Shown: one piece after another, positions 39,152 through 50,100 of the stretch
How positions within the stretch are numbered: the stretch's first letter is position 1
Layout: the number at the start of each line of letters is the position of its first letter
DNA from: Melieria omissa
Taxonomy: Eukaryota > Arthropoda > Insecta > Diptera > Ulidiidae
Length of the DNA stretch: 64,000 bases
Reading direction: 5' to 3'
Assembly (NCBI GenBank): GCA_963971225.1
Contig: OZ020268.1
Location: 126,914,787-126,978,786, forward strand
The notes under the pieces: model-generated
The model's database searches: none
What the model saw: only the letters and a program-made list of their open reading frames with translations
What the model was told of the DNA's origin: nothing
Position numbers and translations under genes: made by a program

Positions 39152-41272
39152 TCAGTCTTGGTTTTTATTGTCGTCGATAGCCTTGAGCGCGGCCAGTAAT
39201 TTGTTTTTGCGGCTGCTGGGCAGGCTGTGTGCCAAGGTAACGCTCTGACGCTGCTTCTTGGACGGGTCGTCCATCAGCACGCCGCTGGTAGCCTGGCGAC
39301 AGAAGGTGTCGAGGAAGGCTTCGCGGTCCTTGTAATCTTCGGATATCTGTCTGCGTATGTTGCAGATGTCCTCCTTCATACGCGTGGACTTCTTTGCTGT
39401 GTTCAGAGCCTGAATACATTTTACATTTCATTAATTCCGTACTAACTACACTAACTACTACGACAAACTCACATATTCTACATCCACCACCTCGTCAACT
39501 TCCTGATCTTCCTCGTCATCGTCGTCGCCCTCATCATTGTCCCCGGCATGCACCACCGTAGCATCGGTTGCATCGTAGTCGTCGGCGTCGTCCAACTCGT
39601 CGCAGTTGTCTTGATCAGCTATGCCGTCCTCGTCGTCGCCATCGCCGTCCTCAGCGAGTGCGTTCAAAACATCCAATACGGTCGGCTCGTGCTCGAAGTC
39701 ATTCTCGTATTCAACTCGGCCCAAATCCTTCTGCGGTTCGTCTTTGAGCTGGGCTTGGCGTTGTCGCTGTCGTTGCGGCTTCGGTTTGATCTGCTGTTGT
39801 TTTTGTTCTTGTGTTTTTTGCGCCTGCGATTTACTCTGTTGTTTTTGTCTTTGTTGTTGTAGTCGCTGCCTAGCAGAACCCCGCTTGAAGTCGCTGAGTA
39901 CAGGAGCATCGCCATCGCCAAGATCAGCAATCCGATGCGTTCTTGTGGACACCGGCCCCGTTCCCATAGTCAGCTTTCGAATGGTGCGCGTGGAACTGAT
40001 CTCCAGCTTGGCTGTATTTCCGCTATGCGATGAGCGGTGACTCGGCAGCGTGTAGCTAGCATCCTCAGCCACCATGTTCAGGCCTGTAGTCGATTTTTCA
40101 ACGATTTCGCTCTTATTGTCATCGGCGAGAATCTTCTCTAAATCTTGCTCCAGCTTTGTTTCCTCTAGCAAAGTGGGCCTGCGGCGATTTGCAATCGCAG
40201 GGAATTTATCTGAGAGCTGTTGGTGCATAAGTTTATAAAAAAAAGTATTAAGCAAAAAAGTTTCAGACTTATTTCAATCAAGAGGCAGAAACACTCGCCT
40301 CGTCTAACTTGCGGTAGCCTGAGAGTTCCAGGCGCGTCTTCTCCAGCTTCAGGATCACACTCTTAGTCCGTTTCTGTTCAGTCAAGATTTGCTGCCTGAA
40401 GTTCTTCGCCTCGATTTGCACTCTGCGTGCCAGTAGCTTCATGTCGTTGTCCTTCTCCTGCAGACGCGTCTCCAGCACTTGCAGTTTTTCCGAGAGACGT
40501 TGGCGTTCTTCAAGGTTGCTGTCCCGGAAGATTGTCAAAATAGAGTAAAAATTTGGGTAGCACCGATGGGGTTACTAACCGATCTTTGTTCAGCTGGCTG
40601 TAGTACTTGTTTTGATCGCTGAGCGATAGAATCATGGACTCCTTTTGCTTCAGCTTCTGCTCGAGCTCCTTGTTTTGCTGTTGAAGATTGCGGTACTTGG
40701 CTTGCCAGACGCGCAGCTCTTCCGCGTGCGAGTGCAGGAGTTTCGGTAGCTCAGCGTTCGTGGACTCGTATTTGGCCAGAGCCGAGTCCTGCCGCTTGTG
40801 CAGGGTGCGCAGTATGCGGTTTTCGTGCGCCAATTCCTGCAAATACACCACGTAAATATGACAACAACTGGGAATGCCGGTTCACTCACGGCAATGGTCT
40901 GTTGAGCGTCTGCCAGTTGATTTTGGAAGGTCTTCATTCGGAGACGCCGCGCAGAGAGCACACGCTGGCGCACTTCCGTAGTGGCTGGGATCAGAGTGGG
41001 CTGACGTCCACCTTGTCCGTTGCCATTTACCATGAAGCCGTTCATCGGCGGGTTCTTGCGCCGGTATATGGCGCTCGAGGAACCCTTCGAACTGGATGTG
41101 TTCGAATAGAGACTTTCACAGCTTTTGGTGGAAGTGCTGCTGGCGGGAAGAGCGCGTAAAGTGCGGCGAAAGCGTTGTTATTGTGTGTCTGACAGTCCAC
41201 TTACGGTATCATTTGGCTTTGTTCCTCGGGTATGAGACTCAATGCCGTTGAGGTCTTACGTGGTGAGACCAT
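39152..41272 (-). CDS. LCA5: lebercilin (LCA5) homologue, six exons
   Basis: Exons: 41272-41205, 41136-40890, 40836-40580, 40518-40299, 40216-39473 and 39409-39152. They total 597 codons with matching phases. Residues about 78-264 form the lebercilin coiled-coil domain, beginning VRQRVLSARRLRMKTFQ and continuing through ENRILRTLHKRQDSALAKYE, ELPKLLHSH and NLEERQRLSEKLQVLE; each block matches the order and spacing of vertebrate LCA5. The second half is low-complexity: Gln/Lys/Arg-rich, then a long Asp/Glu-rich run, then a basic tail. Lebercilin binds intraflagellar transport machinery at the cilium base, and its loss causes Leber congenital amaurosis in people. In flies cilia occur in sensory neurons and sperm. 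Exon 1 is short and its ATG precedes a clean frame. Intron 4 seems to start with GC (GAG|GCGAGT) and the exon 2 acceptor is a CAGCAG tandem; both are described as findings. Confidence 0.85.
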
Positions 41273-41312
41273 CTAGTTGCAGTATAGTTTATGATGTTGC
41301 TCGAGTGATTGA

Positions 41313-42205
41313 TTAATTGGATAGGTCTTGCTTGGTTTGGTTGGTCTGCTGCTGGGTTGGTTGCAAGCGCAGCGAAAATTTTAGCTGTTGCAATTGGAAA
41401 ACACTTACGTAAGCGATCTTTGCAGAAAGATAAATCACGAAAACTGCCACTCTTAACAAAATATAAGTTGCAAGAAATTTGAGAAATATAAAAATATTTT
41501 CTATTGAGGGGAGGAGTTTTGGAAAAATGTTAGTTGATATAGAAGACGCAAAACTCGATGTTGTTTCAGAAACTTTCGAACTGTTGTTGCTGGTTGGTTG
41601 GCTGTAGTCGATAGCCGTTGTTTGATGCCAGTATGTCTGTCCGTTCGAAGAGTTTCCGTGGAAACTAAATAACGGAAGTGCCACTATGCCGACCGGAGGC
41701 GGTTTGAGTGACAGCGCACGATTTGTGCGAAAAACAATACCAATCACCGCACACAATAAGTGTCGATTTACATGGGATATCTTGTCACGTGTTAAGATCC
41801 AAATGCGTATCCACATAAGTACGTTAGTACATAAGTATATGGAGATATGTATAATACCTGTTCTTTGGGAATGTATATATTGAATCTCAAGGTACTCCTA
41901 GGATCCTCAAGGTCGACAGCTAGCATGTCCCAATAAATATCAACCATTCGTAAATCTAAAAATGTAATGTGTGGTGTTTTAAAAGATCTCATAATTGACT
42001 CACTCAAGAGGTCATGCACTGGACACAGCCTAGAGCAGCTTGCAGCAACCATACTCCAGTAGTTGATCAATGCACACGTTCTCATGTTTTTAGCACAAGT
42101 GTGAAATAATTGCTTTAAATTCGTTTTTTGAACAATCGCCGGAAGTGCAACCTCGATTTCCGATGGAAATGCTTTCGTTGTGCCAATTGAACAGAGCTCA
42201 ACCAC
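41313..42205 (-). CDS. candidate membrane-protein gene, unidentified, 2-3 exons
   Basis: Two long frames on the minus strand join well. The first (42205 to 41858) ends CAG|GTATTA and the second (41780-41313) follows an AAG acceptor, both phase 0, intron 77 bp. A further 48-bp segment (41956-42003, GTGAGT...TTTTAG) looks like an intron, though it can also be read through. The second exon carries a strong hydrophobic stretch near its end (IFIFLKFLATYILL... to YVSVFQ), likely one membrane segment, after a Ser/Thr/Asn-rich part. The pattern TLRFNIYIP...HV and a C-terminal helix ending in a V-F-Q motif faintly recall TMEM231, a ciliary transition-zone protein, but the lengths do not match and this is a guess. 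The stop lies only 40 bp before the lebercilin ATG, so the two could share a transcript. The true start is unknown. Confidence 0.4.
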
Positions 42206-42339
42206 ACTGCCGACTGACTTTTCACCTCACCCGCACTTTCATAACAAATGAAAATTGGACGCTGCTTCTCATCCTCATTTTTACTTTGCGCATATCTACG
42301 TTCACGTCACTTTGCTCCTTTCTTTTACGGCCACTTCGT

Positions 42340-42980
42340 ATGCCCAGCTGAGCAAAACAAAACGATAAATTCGCCGCGTTGAAAGCGTCAAAAGCTCTCA
42401 ACCTTTTTCGCCGTCGGTGCGCAAAGCGCCAACGACGCCATCGTCGCCGCCGCTGCTGCCACAACGCTTGGAGCTCGCATTCCGATAGAGTGGCGAGCGC
42501 CGACACTTGCCGTGCGAGCGAGTTCAAACGAGAATCAGAAAAAAAACACAAGAAATACGGGAAAATTGTGTTGGCAGAGCAAATTTCGTTCATTGTAGTT
42601 TCAAAATTCACAGTGAAAATTGTGTTGAAATTAATTTCTCCCCAAAAGTGCTCCCGAAAATTACAAAAAAAATATTCGCAACGGGCCGCAAGGAAAAACG
42701 TACACGAAGTGGATGGGGAGCAAATGTGTGACTTGAACGGATGAGTGACGAAGTTTGGATGAAAAGTGCCAACTGCGAAAAAATCGATTTGAAGTTCAAA
42801 GACAGAAGTGAATAACACAAAACCAGAGAAAAATCACGAAAAAAGTGAAAAACGCAAAACATAAAAAGTTGAGTAAGAATTTAACGAAAATTAATCAAGG
42901 TGACGGCATCAACGCGATTCTAGTTGGGCGGGTATCGCATAGATACGCGCCGCTGCTGCTGTTGCGCCATGTCTGAGAAG
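42340..42980 (+). other. candidate 5' untranslated exon of CFAP410
   Basis: This stretch is A-rich, purine-rich and stop-dense, like a fly 5' leader. It ends in a possible donor AAG|GTACGG at 42981. The first plausible acceptor downstream on the plus strand that precedes a coding frame is TTTTTTCGCAG at 44128-44138, which opens the first coding exon of CFAP410. An ATG at 42969 reads M-S-E-K up to the donor. If spliced to 44139 it reads on through P-Q-K to a TGA that overlaps the CFAP410 start codon. The leader could equally belong to another gene. The rest to 44138 (including 43000-44130) shows no supported gene. Confidence 0.35.
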
Positions 42981-44146
42981 GTACGGCAGCGAAAATAACA
43001 ACAACAGCAACAATCACAACAACGAGAACAACAATTACGCGCATAATAACAACGTCCGACACCGACACCGAACCAAAACCCACGCTACAGGCGACACCGA
43101 TACCGACACTGACGCCACTGTTTGTGCAAATGCAACGAATGAAAGGAAATATTAACGAAAGATTAAAAACACAAATTCCCTAGTATGAGTTTATTTTAAA
43201 GAACTGGCTGGTAAAATAGTTAATTGAAGTTCGACCAAGTTCGAACACCATACACCCTGCGCCTGTATGCGCCACTTGACGAGAGTTTTCGACTAAAAAC
43301 TATGTAGGACTGGAAAATGTATCACTTGTTGCCTCATGTATGAGGATTGCGTGGTTAACAATCAAGTTGCAAGTCACATATGCTGCTTCTGGATAGCCAG
43401 GTGTAGGTGTGGTTAGGAGTTAACACAAGAATTTTGTTGTTTTACTTTTACATTTAAATTTAATTAATAGCACCTGCACTTTATGTAGAACTCTTTTTCA
43501 TGAAGGTTCGTTATTCTACACTTAAACCAAGAGTTTTTATATGTTCGATTTCGACCCCACTAACAAAACAAACGCTTCGGGAGTAGGGGTACTAATTGCA
43601 CAGTGTAGACAAACGAAAACTGTAGGAGGAAGAAAATTAACAACTGTAGGGGCAAAAGGTTTTCCCAGCAACTAACTTAGTCATAGGTGTAGTGGACACG
43701 CCAAACGAAAGGAAGGCGTCGTAAGTAAAGCAGAAAAGAAGGAAGAGCAGCGAATCCACCAGATACGTCGTAACGCATTCGCATATCGTGCGAACATTTT
43801 TTCGATTGTGCAAATTGCGGTGTGTGCGTGTGCCAATCACGCCGAATCACAACGCCAAAGCTGCATGAAGTAGCAAAATCGCAACTAGCGCGAAGGCAAT
43901 TCGTAATATTCAGTTGGAAAGCGTAGAGTAGGCGGACGGAAAAACCTGTTGGCGTTGGCGCGTATGGTTGCACACATGGAAAGGGCGCTGCCTACCGTTC
44001 TCCGGCGCGTACAGATATTGAACAATCAGCGCACGGTTCGACAGCAAGCAGCTTGCGTCTTGTAGCGGGTGCGCACGCGCACGCTCACCCCAACCGCGAC
44101 TTTGCATTTCAACGATTTCTTGTTTGGTTTTTTCGCAGCCGCAAAA

Positions 44147-47100
44147 ATGACACGCCTCACCGAGGAGATGGTCATCGCCCGCTCGAAGCAATCCGACTTG
44201 AGCTCGATCAAAAAACTGAATTGCTGGTAAGTTAACAATTGACTGCCATAGTGACGTCGTTGTACTTGGTTGGCCGGTGTCAGTGCCCTCGGTGCAGGGT
44301 GAGTTGTCCACTGCGTCCACAGTTGCATTTCAGTTCAATTGCTGGCTTGGTGCGTTCTTTGTTTTGGTTTTGCTCTCTGCGTGAATTATTTTCATTTTGT
44401 TGTCACGCTGCTCACGCTCGACTGCGTCCGCTGAATGCTGAATGGATGGACGTGCCCGTGTTAGCTGGAGCGTCAAACTGTCCAAAAATTCGTATAAATG
44501 CATACAACCCCAGCACTGCTACTTTGTTTACAGTGATGGCCATTTCCAGTGCAATCGTCGCAATGTTTCCGTGGCTCACTTTTGTTGGCTCACAATTATC
44601 GAAATCATTGCAGGTCAGATTTAAGTAGCAGATGTGTAAAGCCGAATTACTCATCGTTTTCATTAGAGTTGAAAATGAAAAATCATTCCCACTCCAGCAG
44701 CTTCATTGGAATCCAAATGTTTGGTTAGCCTGTTTACCTTTGTTGAGTATTGCATCCATTGAAACGAAATTTACCTAAATGATACAAAATAACATCGAAA
44801 TAGAAACTACGAAAACAGGCAAGAAAGTTGATGTTGGCTTAAACTTTGCTTTTCATCGGATAATAACAACTTGCAAACAACTACAACTACAACAACGACA
44901 TATTATAGCTGTTAGCCACAGCATTTAGCGTTATTTTCTCTCCGTGCCGCTGTACTTTCTCCTCTGTGGTGCTTCCCAACAACACTGTGGCATCTAATTG
45001 TTGTTCTGCTTGTGAGCCCATTTCTGTCCAACAATCCCAGCCACATTCTTTTGCTTTTTGTTGCGCACGATTTGGGCCATTTGATTGTTGCTTTTTTCGT
45101 GTAGCCGTTCCCCCAATTCTGTTTCTACACCCTGCATTCCAACTCAAATTTTGTCAATCCGGCATTGTAGATTGGTTGGCCACAGTCAGACTAATTTAGA
45201 TACGAATATACAAATGTGTATAACTAAATATCGAATACCAAATAGCCCCACGTTCAAACGTATTTACATCTGTGTAAGAATAAAAAACTTGCGTGCTGTA
45301 ACAACGGAGTGCTGTAGGGTATGACCAAGTCAGTTCGTATCAATGTTTGATTATTTCTTACTCGCTGTTCCCTCCTTGTTCGTCATGTTATTGGCCTTTG
45401 TGGTAGAGCGGCGTGGCGTTGCACTTCATGGTACGTCAGCGTTTAAGCGTTTTCCACTTAACCCACTGCTTTTCCGAGCGTGACACACTACACGGCCTCA
45501 CACACAAACACACACACACACACACACACTCCAATAAACACAGCACTGAACTGGTTTGTCAACAACAGCTTCAACATTCTTCCGCTGGCTTCATTTTCCA
45601 CGGGGCATCTATTCTCAGCTGAAGGCGCAGTGGGCGCTTTGCGTGAGCTGGTGAAGCGGCCTAGCTGGCTACCCTTCTCAATGGCTTTGATGCCATTCTC
45701 CCGAAATTGTTTCTGTGGGGTTTATTCAACAATGACCACTTTGTGATGCTCTAATTTTGTTGCTTTTCAACGCACGACAACCAATTTAAAGCGTTGCCAA
45801 TGGGCCAATGGAGCTAACCAACCACGTAAACGAATGGCGCTCAAACAAAAAAATGAGAATTATAAATGAAAGATTCGTATTTGGCTGCTGCTTTGCGAAT
45901 GCCTTCAATTATCTTATCCGACTCTTGTGCGTCTTATGTTCAAAAGCGATGACAAATTTTTATATTTTTAACTGTTGCTTTGGTTTTTGCTTGCAGGGGA
46001 AGTGATCTCAGCGATGTTTCCATCATTAAGCGAATGCGTGGTGTCGAAGTTTTGGCGCTAAGGTAAGCAAACTATCGGAAATAAAAAAAAAATAGGGCAA
46101 GAAATGATTACAAATTATTATTATTATTATTGGATGAGATTGTTGAATAGTGGCATTGATTGCGCGCGACTGCAGTGCGCTCGAAATGAATTTGTTTAGC
46201 TGTCTACGCTTGCGCCAATTGCTCCACAATTGAAAGCCAACAACACTACCAAATATAGACCAGTATGTAGTGCAACTACTGAATGACTTGCTTGAGGCGC
46301 GACGTCACAAATGTTCTCGGCATACGACTTAACAACAGCTGGTAGGCGTAGCGGATTCGCTGGCCGGCTGGTTGACTCGCTCGACGAACGTTTGCGCACA
46401 CGCAAATGATGTCATCGGCATGTCTTAAAAATTGTTAAAGCGCAATTAAGCGGACGAAGTGGTAGTAGTGAGCGTGCAAGCCAGCCACATAAGCCGCTGC
46501 TGGTCGTGGGAGAGCGGCCAAAAATGGTGAAAAGCCACTGCCATTTTCCAGTTCATTTATCGCAGCGTTTCGTCTGTGCGCGACTCTATTGGCAACAACT
46601 CTGAAAGCTTAAGTGCGATAGGTGCGCTCGGTGTCGACAAGCCAGAAAGGCAACAAGCGAAAAGCACAGAAACAGCGGGCAGTCCTTGTTTGATTCGATG
46701 CGCCACAGAGAAGACGTCGGACGACAAGAGTTTTCGAGTGCGTGTGTACAACGGAGACATGAACAAAAATCAGAGTGATTGCCAAGGTCGCGACATTGTC
46801 AGCAGCGCCATCGTCAACACATGATTGCCAATTTCGAGGCCAGCACGCCGCTGCGCTAACTGGTTGCACTGGCTGTTCGGCTGGGAGGCAGCGGCACAAC
46901 CCACTTGAGTGCTGATGCTGCCAACATGCAGCACGGACACCGAGTCGTTATTCATTCGTTGGCGTCACTCGATTTGGCTTTGGACGCCCATACTACAAAC
47001 TGTCGCTCATTACAACTGGCAATTAATAAATAAAATAAGAACAAGTAAAAAATTAGAATCGAAACGAGCGCCCATGGTGCATGACTAATGCGCAAGTATG

Positions 47101-50100
47101 ACAGTTTTGTCCGCGTGCCAACCAGTCTGTGAGGGTTTGTGCGAACTGTTTCACATAGAATAAATGATAAATAGTCTAGCTTCGTATTTCCCGCGTCTGT
47201 TAGGGGTATTAGAGGGCACTGCTGGTTTCATCGATATCACAATATTTCATGTTGATATGGATATTGACTTAATTGAGTAGTCGTATTTATAGACAACTTT
47301 GCTTGGATTCCATATCGTTTTAGTCGAAATAAGAACTTTTAATACTTAGTTTCAACGTTTTTTTAGAATTAGAAAGTTAATTTAACTATAACAAAGAACG
47401 AATCAATATCGATTCTGAGACAGTAATTTCAACAACTTAGCGATGCTCATGAACTTCACCAAATGATCTCCAAAAGAATTTCACATTTGTGGGAATTTAT
47501 AGCAGCAATCACAATCCAAATGGAGTTGTTCTGAGCTTCGCATGATTCATGCGGACCGACAACACCAACTACGGCATCTTGGTCTCATGCCCACAGCTTA
47601 GTACTGATACCAAAAGCCAAATAGGGTGAGCAATGAACGAGCTGAAACGATCGATCGTTGACTTTTCAAAAGCGTCCTACCACAGAATAAACAGTAATAC
47701 TGTTCAGTCAATACAGAAGTCCAGAAGTACAGAAGTCAGTTGCAAAAACCAAACGAAAAGCGGCAAAGCAACGTAAACTCACAGCCGGCAAAGTTGCTTC
47801 TACTTTGTATCAACTTTAAACGGCAAATCTGTGTTGAAAATGGAAAATATTATATTACACTGTCGTCGTTTATGATTTCTTGGTCATTTCCCGTATTCAC
47901 TGCCATTTTAGTGTTATTTTTGTTTGGTAACTTTTGATTCCGCTGCTCGTTTTGGCGCTTGCTTTGACCGATTTCGTTTGTATTTTGGGTCAAGGTAGAT
48001 TGCATGCTTTATGGACTTGTTCAAAGCTGTCGCCACAAAACAACAACAATTTTAAATACTTGCTTAGAAGCGCGCAACCAGCGGTGCAGGTGCGTTATCG
48101 CTGTTTGATGAACACTGTGAGATGGCATAGTGTCGCTTGCCACTTGACTGATCGTAAATTTTTCAATTTGCCAAAATATTGACCATTTATGTAGATGATG
48201 AGATTATGATGGCAAGAAACATTGAAGCGTCAAATCGCCTACGCCACGCCAAAAGGGCAGCACCTCAGCACGAACGAGAACCTGTAAGCAAAACGTAAGG
48301 AATGTGTGTGCAAAGAATGAATGAATAAATGAGTTGTACTATTTGATCTGCTGCTTTGCAATTGAATACTGTTGTTGTGGTCTCTGATAAGACATTATTT
48401 AAGCCAAATTTAGGCAACGGCGAATCATGTGTCACTCTAAAAATAAAAATACTGCAGTAAGTTGTGCTAATGCACAAAAAGACGTCCAGTCGCGGAAGGC
48501 TGTGCAAGTTGTCGCACGGCGAACGACCTTTCTGATAATTTTGGGTGGCGATAAGATAATGGCGAGCACAGCATTTCAGCAGCAATGCTCCGAAGTGTGC
48601 AGAGCGAACGGGTGAGGTGCTGCAACTATTTATAGCGCGTTGGGAGAGTCAGAAGCCGCGCCATGTGCTCGAGAGCCAATGCTCAATGCACTGAAATAGC
48701 CCAACAACACTGCAGTTAAATTCCAGTTCTATTCCCGCACGAATGCATTTGTGACAAAATGTGGCTAGCGAAACGAAAAGCCGAATTTGTACATTTTCTA
48801 AATGCTCTGAACTGTTGTGCAATCGCAGACTCTTAAAATGAAATGAGATGTGACGCTTATGCGCTGAGTAAATGCAGATAACAATTGTTCAGGCTGTTTG
48901 AACTCTCCACGAATTTGTGTACACTTTGAGCCAAAATTGTTTGTAAACGCCTCGATTCCATTTGCAGCGTCAACAAGATCAGCACGTTACAACCATTCGA
49001 AGACTGCCTTAAACTACAGGAGCTGTATTTGCGCAAGAACAACATACAGGACATCAACGAGATCATCTACCTACAAAATCTTCCAGTTCTCAAGTATCTG
49101 TGGTTGGAAGAGAATCCATGCTGTGATAGAGCCGGTCCAAAGTAAGTGAAAACAAGCGAAAGCCGATCCGTTGCGAATGTCACTCATGCGCTGCACACCC
49201 ATTGCAGCTATCGTGCAATTGTGCTGCGGGCGCTACCCAATCTCAAGAAACTGGATAATGTGGAGGTGACGCAAGAGGAACTCGATGAAGCGTTACGTGG
49301 CGGTGGCAGCGGAGGCAGCAGCGGCACCGCTGCAAGGGACGAGGAGGCCTACGAGGACAACTACGAACATCCGCCGTCGCAACAGCAACACTACGAACAG
49401 TCGACGCCACAGGTTCAACATGCGCAGCAACAGCAACACTACTCGCAGCCGCAGAGACAACAACAGCCGCCGCCGCAGCCGCAATACCACTCGCCACCGC
49501 AGCAGCAGCAGCAAGCGCAATATCAGCGGCGGAGCTCCAGTCCCATGAAAGAGGTAATTTTAATCCGTTATCGCAGTAGACAACAGCAGAGTGCGCATGC
49601 AACAGTTGTCCCAGATTGACGGTTGTCAGACAGGGCCACCACAGAATCGAATCGAATCAAATTGAGCTGAGTGTGCGAAAGTGTCGTTTCTGAGCCTAAA
49701 CATGAAGCTGACTTTTGCGCTGCTGTGCGGTCACAATCTCTTATCGTCACGATTTGCTGCTGCCAGCTCAATTCGCTCGACTTAAGCGATCTTTGGTTGG
49801 GCGTGGGAATCTATCGATCTGAGCTTACGAATCTCCCAAATGTCGTTGGGCGATTCGATTGCAAGTGCCTGTCAAAGCAAGCAACACTTATTGTGCTCGC
49901 CATGGCACAGCATTGATGCAATTCAGTGAGATCAGCCACTTGGTGCTCGCAAATAATTCTGCGCCCAGGTTCACCCCGCAAACTTCTTAGCCTCAACGCA
50001 TAATCCAACTAAAACTTCTAACTCTCGTTAATGCTTACGTACGGCATGAAACTTCTCGATACTAAACAACATTTTTGTATTAAAAACTAACGGATGCAAA

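Noticed and set aside
39548..40040. Plus-strand frames of 104 and 139 codons antisense to lebercilin
   Set aside because: They mirror the acidic and Gln/Lys-rich coding of the minus-strand exon.
42222..42818. 198-codon minus-strand frame
   Set aside because: Antisense to a leader-like region, with no motif and no splice link to the candidate at 41313-42205.
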